Source of the DNA: an uncultured Tepidamorphus sp.
Lineage (GTDB): Bacteria > Pseudomonadota > Alphaproteobacteria > Rhizobiales > Tepidamorphaceae
DNA: 36,681 nt
Assembly: GCA_905479765.1 (NCBI GenBank)
Contig: CAJQNW010000477.1
Span: 1-36,681 of the forward strand
Direction of reading: 5' to 3'
In this document: piece by piece, positions 18,505-29,859 of the stretch
Numbering within the stretch: the stretch's first letter is position 1
Layout of the letters: each line of letters opens with the position of its first letter
Program-made: the position numbers and the translations under genes
Notes under the pieces: model-generated
Database searches by the model: none
Told to the model about the DNA's origin: nothing
What the model saw: only the letters and a program-made list of their open reading frames with translations

Positions 18505-19135
18505 GCGGATTTCAACACGTAATTTCGCTGTACTGATCGGACTTGCCGCGGCGCTTTTCGCCGGCGGCTGCAATGTTCGCCCGCTGTACAGCACGGCGTC
18601 CGTCGAAACCGGCAGCGGTACGACCGCGGCGGCGCTTTCCGACGTCGATGTGGCGCCGATCGAAGGCCGGGTGGGCCAGAAAATCCGCAACGATCTGCTG
18701 TTTTACATGAACGGCGGCGGTCAGGGTGGCAGCGCCTATGTCGTCGAACTTAAGGTCAACGAAAAGTACACCAACGTCATCACCCGGGCGATCAGCGGAA
18801 TTCCCGGCGGCCGCAATATCCGTTTGATCGTTACCTACACATTGAAAAAGGCAGGTGGCGGCGAGCCCCTGGCCCAGGGTCAGGTGACCCGTATTGCCTC
18901 GATCGATTATTTCAACCAGCGCTTCGCCAACGATCGCGCCACCATCGACGCGGAAAACCGCGCGTCCAAGGAAGTCGCCGCCGACATCAATCTGAGGCTC
19001 GCGGCTTATTTCGCCACCGGCAAGAGCTATGATGCGGTCGACCCGGTTGTCGATGTGGATGATAGCGAGCTGCCAAGCAACGGAAGCACGATATTTGACG
19101 AAAGAGAAGAGACCTACGGCGCGCCGAGCCTATGA
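18491..19135 (+). CDS. lptE: LPS assembly lipoprotein LptE
   Basis: 214 residues. A type II signal peptide ends in LFAGGC, with the acylated Cys at 27 directly followed by NVRPLYS, the hallmark start of mature LptE. The remainder is a short beta/alpha domain typical of the family. LptE plugs LptD in the outer membrane for LPS export. The gene overlaps leuS (14 nt) and holA (ATGA, 4 nt), so leuS-lptE-holA is a translationally coupled operon, as in most proteobacteria. Confidence 0.9.
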
Positions 19136-20160
19136 CCGCGTTGAAGGGTGAGGCTATCGGTCGGTTTCTCAAGCGGCCCGATAAGCCGGTCGCCTTGGTC
19201 TATGGACCCGATGCCGGTCTTGTCGGCGAACGGTCCGCGGAAATAATCGATGCTTTTCTGGGCTCCGGAGCCGATCCGATGGCCCGCACTGTGATCGATG
19301 GCGACGGTTTGTCCGGATCGCCCGAACGGCTTGCTGAGGAAGCCCATTCCGTACCGATGTTCGGCGGCCGGCGCGCTATCCGCGTGACCGCCGGATCCCG
19401 CAATATCATGGCCTCGGTCCAGCCGGTTCTATCGGATCCTCCGCGGGAGGCCGTTGTCGTCATCGAAGCCGGCGACCTGAAGCCCTCGTCTCCGCTTCGG
19501 AAAGCCGTTGAAAAGGCCAGTACTGCCGTTGCGATCCCCTGTTATGTCGACGATAGCCGGGCAATCGAAGGTCTGATTGCCGATGAGATGGCCGCCGCCG
19601 GCCTTCAGGTCAGTTCCGATGCCCGCGCCGCGTTGGCCAGGCTCCTGGGCGGCAATCGCCTTGCCTCGCGCAGCGAATTGAAGAAGCTCGCCACCTATTG
19701 CCACGGGCGCGACCGGATTGAACTGGAAGATGTCGGCGCCGTTGTCGGTGACGCGTCGGCGCTTGAACTCGATTCGCTGATCGATTCGATCGCACAAGGC
19801 GACGCAAGACAGGCCGATATCGTATTGAGGCGTTGCCTGGCGGCGGGCACGACACCGGGAAGTGTCGTATCTTCGCTGTCGCGCCATTTTATCCAGCTGT
19901 CGGAAGCGCGCCTGAAAATCGACCGCGGCGCCACCGCCGACGCGGCCATGCGCGAACTCAGGCCGCCGGTATTTTTCAAACGCCAGAACGGGTTTCGCCG
20001 CCAGCTCGGACTGTGGTCGCCGAATGCGCTGGGCCGCGCACTTGATCTGATTGCGGCGACGGAAGCCGAGGTGCGCCTAAAGCCCGATCTCGCGGACGCC
20101 CTGATCGGCCGGGCCGCGATTACGCTCGCCGGCGCGGCCCGACAGCCGAATCGCCCATAA
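19132..20160 (+). CDS. holA: DNA polymerase III subunit delta
   Basis: 342 residues. The N-terminal part has VALVYGPDAGLVGERSAEII, replacing a Walker A as usual for delta, then FGGRRAIRV, and the central helical region GGNRLASRSELKKLATYCHGRD. The C-terminal collar domain includes PPVFFKRQNGFRRQLGLWS. Delta opens the beta clamp within the clamp loader. Start overlaps the lptE stop, supporting coupling. The gene converges on parB. Confidence 0.93.
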   Translation: MTALKGEAIGRFLKRPDKPVALVYGPDAGLVGERSAEIIDAFLGSGADPMARTVIDGDGLSGSPERLAEEAHSVPMFGGRRAIRVTAGSRNIMASVQPVLSDPPREAVVVIEAGDLKPSSPLRKAVEKASTAVAIPCYVDDSRAIEGLIADEMAAAGLQVSSDARAALARLLGGNRLASRSELKKLATYCHGRDRIELEDVGAVVGDASALELDSLIDSIAQGDARQADIVLRRCLAAGTTPGSVVSSLSRHFIQLSEARLKIDRGATADAAMRELRPPVFFKRQNGFRRQLGLWSPNALGRALDLIAATEAEVRLKPDLADALIGRAAITLAGAARQPNRP

Positions 20161-20175
20161 GTCGAAAATCTTGGA

Positions 20176-20190
20176 TTAATAGTCGATTAA
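20176..20190. promoter_or_regulatory. Candidate CtrA-binding box in holA-parB gap
   Basis: TTAATAGTCGATTAA is a perfect TTAA-N7-TTAA element in the AT-rich 94-bp convergent gap between holA and parB. No start codon lies downstream in either direction, so any target would be a non-coding or antisense transcript, or a chromosome-structure role. Confidence 0.4.
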
Positions 20191-20254
20191 TATTGTCGTT
20201 TCGGATACGAATTTCTGAAATCAACCGAAAAAGTAAGATATTCTGGCGTTTTCT

Positions 20255-21148
20255 CTATTTCAACAGGCGACTGATTACCGCGTCGAGCTGTTCGAGTGTC
20301 TTGTAGTGAATGCGAAGCTCCCCGCCGCCGCCCGCTTTGTGCCGGAGGTCGACACCAAGGCCCAGAGCATCGGCGACCCGCTTTTCGATTGCCCGGGTGT
20401 CGGCATCCTTTTCTTCCGCCGGCTGGGTTGAACGCCCTTCCTTCGGCGATTTCCGCGTCAGGGCCTCGGCTTCGCGCACGTTAAGGCCGGTCTCGACAAT
20501 TGCCTTGGCCAGCTTCTCGGGCTCTTCGTGCGTAACGAGCGTGCGCGCGTGACCCGCGCTCAATTTCCCATCCGAGATCATGGTTCGGACGGAATCGGGA
20601 AGTTTCAATAATCTCAATGTGTTGGCGACGTGACTTCGGCTCTTGCCGATAACCTCGCCGAGCTGGGCCTGACTGTAATCGAAATCTTCGATCAGGCGCT
20701 GATACCCTTCCGCCTCCTCGAGCGGATTGAGATCGGAACGTTGAACGTTCTCGATGATGGCGATCTCGAGCGCCTCGCGATCGTCGACCTTGTGGACGAC
20801 GACCGGGACCTCGTGCAGGCCCGCACGCTGGGCGGCTCGCCAGCGGCGTTCGCCTGCGATGATCTCGAAGCGGTCCGGATCTTCCTTCGTCGCGCGCACC
20901 AGGATTGGTTGGAAGATACCCTTCTCGCGGATCGATGTCGCGAGATCGGCGAGATCCTCCTCGCCGAAGTTCTTGCGTGGGTTACGCGGATTGGCACGCA
21001 GGAATTCGATCGGCACGCGTCGTTGCCCGCGGGCGCGATCTATGGTCGATTTCTCGGTATCAACATCGCCGATCAGCGCTGCGAGGCCGCGCCCGAGCCG
21101 GGAGGGACCGGGCTGGCTTGCGTCGTCGGTTTTCCTTACCGTGGTCAT
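20255..21148 (-). CDS. parB: Chromosome partitioning protein ParB
   Basis: 297 residues. The N-terminal RLGRGLAALIGD segment is followed by the CTPase/ParB domain (FLRANPRNPRKNF, GIFQPILVRA, GERRWRAAQRAGL). The HTH that reads parS is QAQLGEVIGKSRSHVANTLRLLKLP, then KLSAGHARTLV. The C-terminal dimerisation domain ends LDAVISRLLK. It loads onto parS, spreads as a CTP-dependent clamp and recruits SMC. Four candidate parS sites lie 1.5-5 kb away. It lies downstream of parA in one operon. Confidence 0.97.
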   Translation of the reverse strand: MTTVRKTDDASQPGPSRLGRGLAALIGDVDTEKSTIDRARGQRRVPIEFLRANPRNPRKNFGEEDLADLATSIREKGIFQPILVRATKEDPDRFEIIAGERRWRAAQRAGLHEVPVVVHKVDDREALEIAIIENVQRSDLNPLEEAEGYQRLIEDFDYSQAQLGEVIGKSRSHVANTLRLLKLPDSVRTMISDGKLSAGHARTLVTHEEPEKLAKAIVETGLNVREAEALTRKSPKEGRSTQPAEEKDADTRAIEKRVADALGLGVDLRHKAGGGGELRIHYKTLEQLDAVISRLLK

Positions 21149-21155
21149 TGTTACG

Positions 21156-21184
21156 GACTCGAATCGATTTTGGTTTACGTAAAC
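21156..21184. promoter_or_regulatory. parA-parB spacer: tandem GANTC and 12-bp palindrome
   Basis: The 62-bp parA-parB gap holds two abutting GANTC sites (21156-21165) and a perfect palindrome GTTTACGTAAAC (21173-21184), 8-36 nt upstream of the parB start. The palindrome has the same GTTT/AAAC ends as parS but lacks two central bases. It could be an operator or an unrelated site; no direct evidence of function. Confidence 0.3.
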
Positions 21185-21210
21185 GTCACCCGATCAATAG
21201 GATGACAGGT

Positions 21211-22023
21211 TCAAGCGGCCCGTAGCTTACGCTCGCGCTGGATTATTTCGGATGCGAGCCGAATATACGCCTGGCTTCCGGTGCAGTGCATATCGTAGAG
21301 CAAAACCGGCTTTCCAAACGACGGCGCCTCCGAGACCCGCACGTTGCGCGGAATGACGGTGTCGTAGACGTTCGAGCCCATGTGCCGGCGCACGTCGTCG
21401 ACCACTTGGCCCGACAAATTGTTGCGGCCATCGAACATGGTAAGCACAATGCCGTGGATCGACAGGCCAGGGTTGAGCGACGTCTTGACGTGCTCGACGG
21501 TCTGCAGGAGCTGGCTGAGGCCCTCGAGTGCGAAGAACTCGCACTGCAGCGGCACCAGCACGGAATTTGCTGCGCTCATCGCGTTGATCGTCAGCAGGTT
21601 CAGCGACGGCGGGCAATCGATGAGGATGTAATCCACGCCGAAATCGGTATCAAAGTCCTGACCCGACGCAGCGAACGGGTTTTGGATCGCGTTGCGCAGG
21701 CGATAGGACCGGTCCCGCGCCCCCATGATTTCCTGCTCGAAGCCGAGCAGGTCAAGCGTCGAGGGTACAACTGACAACCGTGGAACGGCGGTTTCCATCA
21801 CAGCGTCGGCCAGGGCCATCTCGCCGATCAGCACATCGTACACCGACCGGTCCCGCATGTTGCGGTCGATACCGAGCCCCGTCGACGCATTGCCTTGCGG
21901 GTCGAGATCGACCACGAGGACGCGCTCGCCGATTGCGGCAAGGGCGGTGCCCAGGTTGATGGTCGTTGTCGTCTTGCCAACCCCGCCCTTCTGGTTGGCG
22001 ATCGTGATAACGCGCGGTAACAT
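21211..22023 (-). CDS. parA: Chromosome partitioning ATPase ParA (Soj)
   Basis: 270 residues from ATG 22023, preceded by GGAGG 9 nt upstream; the longer frame to 22092 is not homologous. It has the deviant Walker A KGGVGKTTT (12-20), DLDPQGNASTGLG, and a switch II-type segment VDYILIDCPPSLNLLTINA. ATP-dependent dimers bind DNA non-specifically and move ParB-parS complexes, here away from the nearby origin candidate. In the parAB operon downstream of rsmG. Confidence 0.97.
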   Translation of the reverse strand: MLPRVITIANQKGGVGKTTTTINLGTALAAIGERVLVVDLDPQGNASTGLGIDRNMRDRSVYDVLIGEMALADAVMETAVPRLSVVPSTLDLLGFEQEIMGARDRSYRLRNAIQNPFAASGQDFDTDFGVDYILIDCPPSLNLLTINAMSAANSVLVPLQCEFFALEGLSQLLQTVEHVKTSLNPGLSIHGIVLTMFDGRNNLSGQVVDDVRRHMGSNVYDTVIPRNVRVSEAPSFGKPVLLYDMHCTGSQAYIRLASEIIQRERKLRAA

Positions 22024-22054
22024 TACTCTGGCCTCCAAAAACGTATGACTGGTC

Positions 22055-22708
22055 TTAGGCGCTTTTGCGGACACAGTCATCAACGATGACAAGCGCGCCG
22101 TCCGGTTGCGTCCGGCTTGGAACCAGCGTGTAGTTAAATTTCCAACATGTAGAGGCCTGCGTCAATTCACGTTCTACATCTTGTCCCTTGTGGAAAACGG
22201 CTATAGCGCCCCGCGCAATAAGCGGCTCAGCCATTTCCAACAGCTTTTCCAGTGGCGCGAGCGCCCGGGCGGTGACTACATCGACGGGTTCGTGCCGTTT
22301 GGCGGTGAAATCCTCGATTCTCTCGCAATGAATCCTGGCCGGTACTGCCATTTTCCGCGCCGCAGACCGCAGAAACGCGCATTTCTTCCCGTTCGATTCG
22401 ACCAGATCCACCGAGGCGCCGTCCCGGTCCGCGATCAGGGCGGCGATGATCAGCCCGGGGAGGCCGGCGCCCGATCCCAAGTCGACCCATCGCTTGGCAT
22501 TCGGCGCACAATTCACAGCTTGTGCACTGTCAGCGATATGCCTTATCCACAGGCTGGAAAGCGTTTCCGGACCGACCAGGTTCTTGGCTTTACTCCATTT
22601 TTGGAGCTCGTCCACGTAGTTATCCAGACGCTGTTCTGTTTCACGTGAAACGTCGAAAAGCGAGCGGACTATGGTAAGCCCAGCCGCGCGGTCCATGTCG
22701 TCCGTCAT
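22055..22708 (-). CDS. rsmG: 16S rRNA (guanine527-N7)-methyltransferase RsmG
   Basis: 217 residues from ATG 22708 (AGGA about 8 nt upstream), 25 nt after mnmG. The class I SAM-methyltransferase motif is WVDLGSGAGLPGLIIAALIA; SSLWIRHIADSAQ precedes it. It modifies G527 of 16S rRNA with SAM. The coding sequence contains a parS site: GTTTCACGTGAAAC encodes part of VSRET (residues 20-24), an arrangement also known in other bacteria. A perfect DnaA box (22543-22551) lies in the LWIR codons. Confidence 0.95.
   Translation of the reverse strand: MTDDMDRAAGLTIVRSLFDVSRETEQRLDNYVDELQKWSKAKNLVGPETLSSLWIRHIADSAQAVNCAPNAKRWVDLGSGAGLPGLIIAALIADRDGASVDLVESNGKKCAFLRSAARKMAVPARIHCERIEDFTAKRHEPVDVVTARALAPLEKLLEMAEPLIARGAIAVFHKGQDVERELTQASTCWKFNYTLVPSRTQPDGALVIVDDCVRKSA
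22543..22551 (+). other. Perfect DnaA box inside rsmG
   Basis: TTATCCACA, the strong DnaA consensus, with an eight-of-nine match TTATCCAGA at 22620-22628. On the coding strand the first box includes an ATA isoleucine codon, unusual in this GC-rich genome. Role (DnaA titration or regulation) is inference. Confidence 0.4.
22637..22652. other. parS site 1 (within rsmG)
   Basis: TGTTTCACGTGAAACG contains the full 14-bp palindrome GTTTCACGTGAAAC of the bacterial parS consensus TGTTTCACGTGAAACA; only the final base differs. ParB-binding centromere site. Confidence 0.92.
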
Positions 22709-22733
22709 GTGGAAAATCCTGAATAACTCGCGT

Positions 22734-24596
22734 TCAGGCGCTCTTACGCGCATCCGGCTGCCGGCGCACATGCGCGGCAAGAAGCAAAAGTGCCGCCGGC
22801 GTCATACCTTCGATTCGCGCCGCCTGGCCGACCGACCGAGGTTGAACGGAGACGAGCTTTTCGCGAATCTCGTTGGTTAATCCGCCGATCAACCCGTAAT
22901 CTGTCCCCGCGGGGATCGTTAACCCCTCGTCCCGCCGGAACGTCGCGATATCGGCCTGCTGCCGATCAAGATAGACCGAATAACTCGCCTCGATCTCGAC
23001 CTGTTCGGCGATTTTGCATGGAATCGCCCCGAGATCCGGCCAGATCTGCGACAGACGCGCCATGTCGATGTCGGGATAGGTCAGAAGATCCAGCCCACTG
23101 CGCCGCTGGCCGTCGTGATTGATCGAAAGGCCGTACCGGGCTGCTTCCTGTGGCGTGAGAGTTACGGATGCGCAAGTCTTCTTCGCCTTCCGTAGCGCAT
23201 CGGCCTTTTCGAGGAAGGTTGCTTCCCGTTCCCGGCCGACCAAGCCGAGTGAGACCCCTTTCGGCGTCAGCCGCTGATCGGCATTGTCCGCGCGCAAGGA
23301 CAGCCGAAATTCCGCCCGCGATGTAAACATCCGGTACGGCTCACTCACCCCCCGCATGACGAGATCGTCGATGAGGACACCGATATAGGCCTCTGATCGA
23401 TCGACGGTAATTCCGGTCGTTCCGGATGCGAATCGAGCAGCATTCAGCCCGGCAATCAGCCCCTGGGCGCCAGCCTCTTCATATCCCGTCGTGCCGTTGA
23501 TCTGGCCGGCCAGGAAAAGACCGCTCACCCGTTTGGTTTCAAGCGTCGGATCGAGTTCCCGCGGATCGACGTAATCATATTCGATCGCGTATCCCGGCCT
23601 CAGGATCACCGCATCCTCCAAGCCGGGAATCGAAGCGATCAACGCCATCTGGACATCCTCCGGCAGCGACGTCGAGATCCCGTTCGGATAGACCGTATGA
23701 TCGTCGAGCCCTTCCGGCTCGAGAAAGATCTGGTGGCTTTCCCTGTCGGCGAAACGTACCACCTTGTCCTCGATCGAAGGGCAATACCGCGGCCCACGGC
23801 TTTCGATGCGGCCTGAATACATCGCAGACCGGCCAAGATTGGTCTCGATGACCCGATGGGTGTCGGCCGTCGTGCGTGTAATGTGGCAGTCTATCTGCGG
23901 CGTCTCGATTTTGTCGGTCAGGAAGGAAAACGGCACGGGGTCCGCATCACCGGGCTGCCGCTGAAGCCTATCCCAGGCAATCGTCCGCCCGTCGAGGCGC
24001 GGCGGAGTGCCGGTCTTCAGGCGACCCAGCGCGAAGCCGATTTCCTCAATCCGCTCCGCCAGCCGCACAGCGGGCGCATCACCCACACGCCCCGCCGGCC
24101 AGCTTCTGTCGCCCAGATGGATCAGCCCGCGCAGGAAAGTTCCCGTCGTCACCACGACCGCGCCGGCCCGGATTTCCCGGCCGTCGGCAGTCATTACGCC
24201 CCCGACTCGATTGTCCCCGATAATCAGATCCGCCGCCTCGCCGGCAATGACGTCGAGCCCGACGACGGCGCCGAGTTCCGCCTGCATCGCCTGACGGTAA
24301 AGCTTCCGGTCCGCCTGGGCGCGCGGCCCGCGTACCGCAGGCCCCTTGCGTCTGTTAAGGAGGCGGAACTGGATCCCCGCCCGATCGGCCACCCGCCCCA
24401 TCAGACCGTCGAAAGCGTCGATCTCGCGGACCAGATGCCCCTTTCCGACGCCACCGATTGCCGGATTACATGACATTTCACCGACTTTAGCGGGATCCTG
24501 GGTGAGCAGGGCAACGCGCGCGCCAAGCCGCGCGGCAGCCGCCGCTGCCTCGCAGCCCGCATGACCGCCGCCAATTACAACCACGTCGTATGTCAT
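22734..24596 (-). CDS. mnmG: tRNA uridine-5-carboxymethylaminomethyl modification enzyme MnmG (GidA)
   Basis: 620 residues. FAD-binding Rossmann motif [21 protein letters not shown] at the N-terminus, then [38 protein letters not shown] and [13 protein letters not shown]. The C-terminal helical domain that binds MnmE ends with a segment including [16 protein letters not shown]. With MnmE it installs cmnm5 on wobble U34 of tRNAs, using FAD, NADH and methylene-THF. Upstream of rsmG, downstream of mnmE; the gap to mnmE carries two parS sites. Confidence 0.97.
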   Translation of the reverse strand: MTYDVVVIGGGHAGCEAAAAAARLGARVALLTQDPAKVGEMSCNPAIGGVGKGHLVREIDAFDGLMGRVADRAGIQFRLLNRRKGPAVRGPRAQADRKLYRQAMQAELGAVVGLDVIAGEAADLIIGDNRVGGVMTADGREIRAGAVVVTTGTFLRGLIHLGDRSWPAGRVGDAPAVRLAERIEEIGFALGRLKTGTPPRLDGRTIAWDRLQRQPGDADPVPFSFLTDKIETPQIDCHITRTTADTHRVIETNLGRSAMYSGRIESRGPRYCPSIEDKVVRFADRESHQIFLEPEGLDDHTVYPNGISTSLPEDVQMALIASIPGLEDAVILRPGYAIEYDYVDPRELDPTLETKRVSGLFLAGQINGTTGYEEAGAQGLIAGLNAARFASGTTGITVDRSEAYIGVLIDDLVMRGVSEPYRMFTSRAEFRLSLRADNADQRLTPKGVSLGLVGREREATFLEKADALRKAKKTCASVTLTPQEAARYGLSINHDGQRRSGLDLLTYPDIDMARLSQIWPDLGAIPCKIAEQVEIEASYSVYLDRQQADIATFRRDEGLTIPAGTDYGLIGGLTNEIREKLVSVQPRSVGQAARIEGMTPAALLLLAAHVRRQPDARKSA

Positions 24597-24688
24597 AGTT
24601 CCCGATTTCGTTCCGGCACCGACTCGACCTCGGATTGCCGCGCTACCAAGCCGTTTTCCATGTTTCGATCCGCTGTCAAAATAGTCGT

Positions 24689-24704
24689 TGTTTCACGTGA
24701 ATCG
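24689..24704. other. parS site 2 (variant)
   Basis: TGTTTCACGTGAATCG: 13 of 14 palindrome bases match GTTTCACGTGAAAC, with one A-to-T change on the right arm. Located between mnmE and mnmG. Confidence 0.85.
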
Positions 24705-24737
24705 GATCAACAAGGGCCTCATGCGATGACTGACTGA

Positions 24738-24753
24738 TGATTCACGTGAAACA
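24738..24753. other. parS site 3 (variant)
   Basis: TGATTCACGTGAAACA: one mismatch in the left arm of GTTTCACGTGAAAC. Its core is the reverse complement of that of site 2, so the same variant faces the opposite way. Confidence 0.85.
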
Positions 24754-24771
24754 GCAAGCGAGCCGAGCGCC

Positions 24772-26100
24772 CTATTTCCCGATACAGAACTGACCGAATA
24801 TCGCGCCAAGCACATCTTCTACATCTATTCGCCCAGTGATGCGCCCCAGCGCATTCGCCGCCACCCGAAGTTCCTCCGCAACCAAGTCGCCTTCAGCCAG
24901 ATAGTCCAATCGGCCGGCCTTATCCAATGCTTCGACCGCTCTTTCCATTTCCCGGCGATGCCTCGCCCTGGTAATTACCGGATCTGTTCCGGACCCGACT
25001 CGATCATCGGCCCAACCCGCGAGCCCGTCCAGAAGCACCCGCAGGCCTTCACCCGTTCTCGCCGAAATCCCATAAAGGCATTCACCTCTCCAACCCGCAG
25101 CGTTCCCGGATAGGTCTATCTTGCTCTCCAGTCGCCAAATTTCCACGCCAAATGCCGGGTCTGGCTCCGGGTCGTTCCCCGCGTCCCCGATCCATAAAAC
25201 AAGATCCGCAGACCGCGCGTGCGCTTCCGCCCGCCGCACACCCTCCTGCTCTATACCATCCGACGTCTCGCGAATGCCGGCGGTATCGACGACCGTCACG
25301 GGAACGCTTCCGAGATCCAGCCGCACTTCGATCGCGTCCCGCGTCGTTCCCGGCGTATCGGAGACGATCGCCACATCACGCCGCGCCAATGCGTTCATCA
25401 GGCTCGATTTGCCGACATTCGGGGCCCCCGCAATGACCACGGTCAGGCCCTCGCGTATCATCTCGCCACGGTGCCCGTCATCGAGGTATTGCGCTATATC
25501 CGATCGCAAATCCTCGATCTCTGGCTGTACCTGCGTGGCGACGCCCGCCGGCACATCTTCCTCGTCGACGAAATCGATGCCCGCCTCGCTCAGCGCCAGT
25601 ATACCGATCAGGCGGTTCCGCCAGTCTTCGACGACCCGGCCTGCCGCGCCTTCCAGCTGCCGCAACGCCTGTCGCCTCTGGCCCGCCGTTTCCGCATCGA
25701 TCAGATCGGCAAGCCCTTCGATTTCCGTCAGATCGAGTTTGCCGTTCGTAAACGCCCGCCTGGCGAATTCCCCGGCATCCGCGGGCCGAAGCCCATCCAA
25801 CCCGCCAAGCGCCTCGATGAGTCCCGAAACGATCGCGCGGCCTCCGTGAACCTGGAGTTCAGCCGAATCCTCTCCGGTAAAACTCGCCGGACCCGGCATC
25901 CATAATATCAGCCCCCTGTCAATGGTTTCACCGTTCTGGTCCCGAATCGATCGCAGTGCCGCTACCCGCGGTTCCGGCACCCTCCCGCAAAGCGCCTTTA
26001 ACGCGCTTTCGCACGCCGGGCCCGAAAGCCGGACGACCGCCACGCCCGCCTTCCCGGCGCCGCTCGACAGCGCGAAAATGGTTTCCGAAGAAGAATTCAT
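24772..26100 (-). CDS. mnmE: tRNA modification GTPase MnmE (TrmE)
   Basis: 442 residues from ATG 26100 (AGGG 6 nt upstream; ATGs at 26103 and 26115 are also in frame). N-terminal formyl-THF-binding domain (TIFALSSGAGKAGVAVVRLSG; VHGGRAIVSGLIEAL), G domain with GAPNVGKSSLMN, DTPGTTRD, DTAGIRE and a degenerate NKxD (SKID), and the C-terminal FGQFCIGK with the conserved Cys-Ile-Gly-Lys end. Partner of MnmG in U34 tRNA modification. Confidence 0.97.
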   Translation of the reverse strand: MNSSSETIFALSSGAGKAGVAVVRLSGPACESALKALCGRVPEPRVAALRSIRDQNGETIDRGLILWMPGPASFTGEDSAELQVHGGRAIVSGLIEALGGLDGLRPADAGEFARRAFTNGKLDLTEIEGLADLIDAETAGQRRQALRQLEGAAGRVVEDWRNRLIGILALSEAGIDFVDEEDVPAGVATQVQPEIEDLRSDIAQYLDDGHRGEMIREGLTVVIAGAPNVGKSSLMNALARRDVAIVSDTPGTTRDAIEVRLDLGSVPVTVVDTAGIRETSDGIEQEGVRRAEAHARSADLVLWIGDAGNDPEPDPAFGVEIWRLESKIDLSGNAAGWRGECLYGISARTGEGLRVLLDGLAGWADDRVGSGTDPVITRARHRREMERAVEALDKAGRLDYLAEGDLVAEELRVAANALGRITGRIDVEDVLGAIFGQFCIGK

Positions 26101-26169
26101 CATCGGCCCTGTCATATTCTTTCAAAAACCATAGCTATCCACGCACTCTCATTTGCCTCTTAATGGCGA

Positions 26170-26185
26170 TGATTCACGTGAAACA
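26170..26185. other. parS site 4 (variant)
   Basis: TGATTCACGTGAAACA, identical to site 3, located in the divergent gap between mnmE and the DUF255 gene. A DnaA-like CTATCCACG lies about 35 bp to the left. Confidence 0.85.
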
Positions 26186-26217
26186 ATCCGCCAACCCAAG
26201 GCCAATCATTCGCATCC

Positions 26218-28242
<2,025 letters not shown>

Positions 28243-28370
28243 ACGCCCGGTGTTCTGACCAAACTAAGCCAGATCATATCTCCGGCTTTCTGGCCCTATG
28301 ACAAGCTGTCCGCCTTCAACGTAAACTTCATGCGGACGGCAACGTTCGGCAAAGGCCATTGGCTGAGAGA

Positions 28371-28403
28371 AACAAAAGGCCGGGCCCCATGAGAGCCCGG
28401 CCT
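28371..28403 (-). terminator. Intrinsic terminator after rho
   Basis: On the minus strand a 9-bp stem (28395-28403 with 28377-28385) is followed by TTTTGTTT. It lies about 29 nt past the rho stop codon. Confidence 0.85.
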
Positions 28404-28431
28404 GAAGCTGTTTCTGAATTCCGCTTTAGCG

Positions 28432-29697
28432 TCAGGTGTTCATTGAATCGAAGAACTCGCTGTTGCTCTTGGTCTGCCGGAGCTTGTCGAGCAGGAACTC
28501 GACCGCATCCACCGTGCCCATCGGGTTTAGGATACGCCGCAGCACGTACATCTTCTTGAGCTCGCCGGCTGGAACCAGCAGCTCTTCCTTACGGGTCCCC
28601 GAGCGCGTGATGTCAATCGACGGGAACACGCGCTTGTCGGCGATCTTCCGGTCCAGGATGATTTCCGAGTTGCCGGTGCCCTTGAACTCTTCGAAGATCA
28701 CCTCGTCCATCCGGCTACCGGTATCGATCAGCGCCGTGGCGATGATGGTCAGCGACCCACCTTCCTCGATGTTACGCGCCGCACCGAAGAACCGCTTCGG
28801 CCGCTGCAAGGCGTTCGCGTCGACACCACCGGTCAGCACCTTGCCCGACGACGGCACCACGGTGTTGTAGGCACGGCCGAGCCTGGTGATCGAATCGAGC
28901 AGGATCACCACGTCGCGGCCGTGTTCGACCAGGCGCTTGGCCTTCTCAATCACCATCTCGGCGACCTGGACGTGGCGCACCGCCGGTTCGTCGAAGGTCG
29001 AGGAAATCACCTCGCCCTTCACCGACCGCTGCATGTCGGTGACTTCTTCCGGTCGCTCGTCGATCAGCAGAACGATCAGATAGCACTCGGGATGATTGGA
29101 TGTGATCGAATGGGCAATATTCTGCAACAGCACCGTCTTGCCGGTGCGCGGCGGCGCAACGATCAGGCCGCGCTGGCCCTTGCCGAGCGGCGCCACCAGG
29201 TCGATGACCCGCGCCGACTTGTCTTTTCCCGTCGGATCCTCGAGCTCCATGTTGAAGCGTTCTTCGGGGTAAAGCGGCGTCAGGTTGTCGAAGTTGATCT
29301 TGTGCTTGACCTTCTCCGGATCCTCGAAATTGATCGTGTTGACCTTGAGAAGCGCGAAGTACCGCTCGCCCTCCTTGGGGCTGCGGATCATGCCTTCGAC
29401 GGTATCGCCGGTCCGTAGCGAAAACCGGCGGATCTGGCTCGGGCTGACGTAAATATCGTCCGGTCCCGGCAGATAGTTGGCATCCGGGGAGCGCAGGAAG
29501 CCGAAGCCATCCTGCAGCACCTCGACGACACCGACGCCAACGATTTCGACATCCTGTGCCGCCAGCAGCTTGAGGATCGCGAACATGAGCTCCTGCTTGC
29601 GCAGCGTACTGGCGTTCTCGACCTCGAGGCTTTCGGCAAAGGCAAGAAGCTCCGGCGGTGATTTCGCCTTGAGCTCCTGAAGTTTCATTTCCCGCAT
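28432..29697 (-). CDS. rho: Transcription termination factor Rho
   Basis: 421 residues from ATG 29697, with AGGAG about 10 nt upstream. N-terminal helix bundle [22 protein letters not shown], cold-shock RNA-binding domain ([23 protein letters not shown]), P-loop [12 protein letters not shown], Walker B-type [19 protein letters not shown]-loop segments with [20 protein letters not shown]. Hexameric RNA helicase that ends transcription. It lies 227 nt after hemJ with its own candidate promoter and a long leader, and ends in an intrinsic terminator. Confidence 0.98.
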   Translation of the reverse strand: MREMKLQELKAKSPPELLAFAESLEVENASTLRKQELMFAILKLLAAQDVEIVGVGVVEVLQDGFGFLRSPDANYLPGPDDIYVSPSQIRRFSLRTGDTVEGMIRSPKEGERYFALLKVNTINFEDPEKVKHKINFDNLTPLYPEERFNMELEDPTGKDKSARVIDLVAPLGKGQRGLIVAPPRTGKTVLLQNIAHSITSNHPECYLIVLLIDERPEEVTDMQRSVKGEVISSTFDEPAVRHVQVAEMVIEKAKRLVEHGRDVVILLDSITRLGRAYNTVVPSSGKVLTGGVDANALQRPKRFFGAARNIEEGGSLTIIATALIDTGSRMDEVIFEEFKGTGNSEIILDRKIADKRVFPSIDITRSGTRKEELLVPAGELKKMYVLRRILNPMGTVDAVEFLLDKLRQTKSNSEFFDSMNT

Positions 29698-29859
29698 CGG
29701 GGGCAAACTCCTGTGGCGGTATACGCCTGATAGTCTGGGGGTGGTTCTTGGACCGAGTAAATCTCGGATCCGACGTCTTTTGTGGAGAGTTTCGAGGCTG
29801 GGACCCGCGCCCGGTCAGAACAGGCCGGCGTCCGGCACTCGTATAGGTGAGTCGGCGCT

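Larger units (their letters stand above)
24597..24771. other. mnmE-mnmG gap holding two parS variants
   Basis: 175 bp with no gene. It holds two parS-like sites 49 bp apart centre to centre (24689-24704 and 24738-24753), one the exact reverse complement of the other in the 14-bp core. A GANTC site lies at 24626. I see no terminator. Confidence 0.6.
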
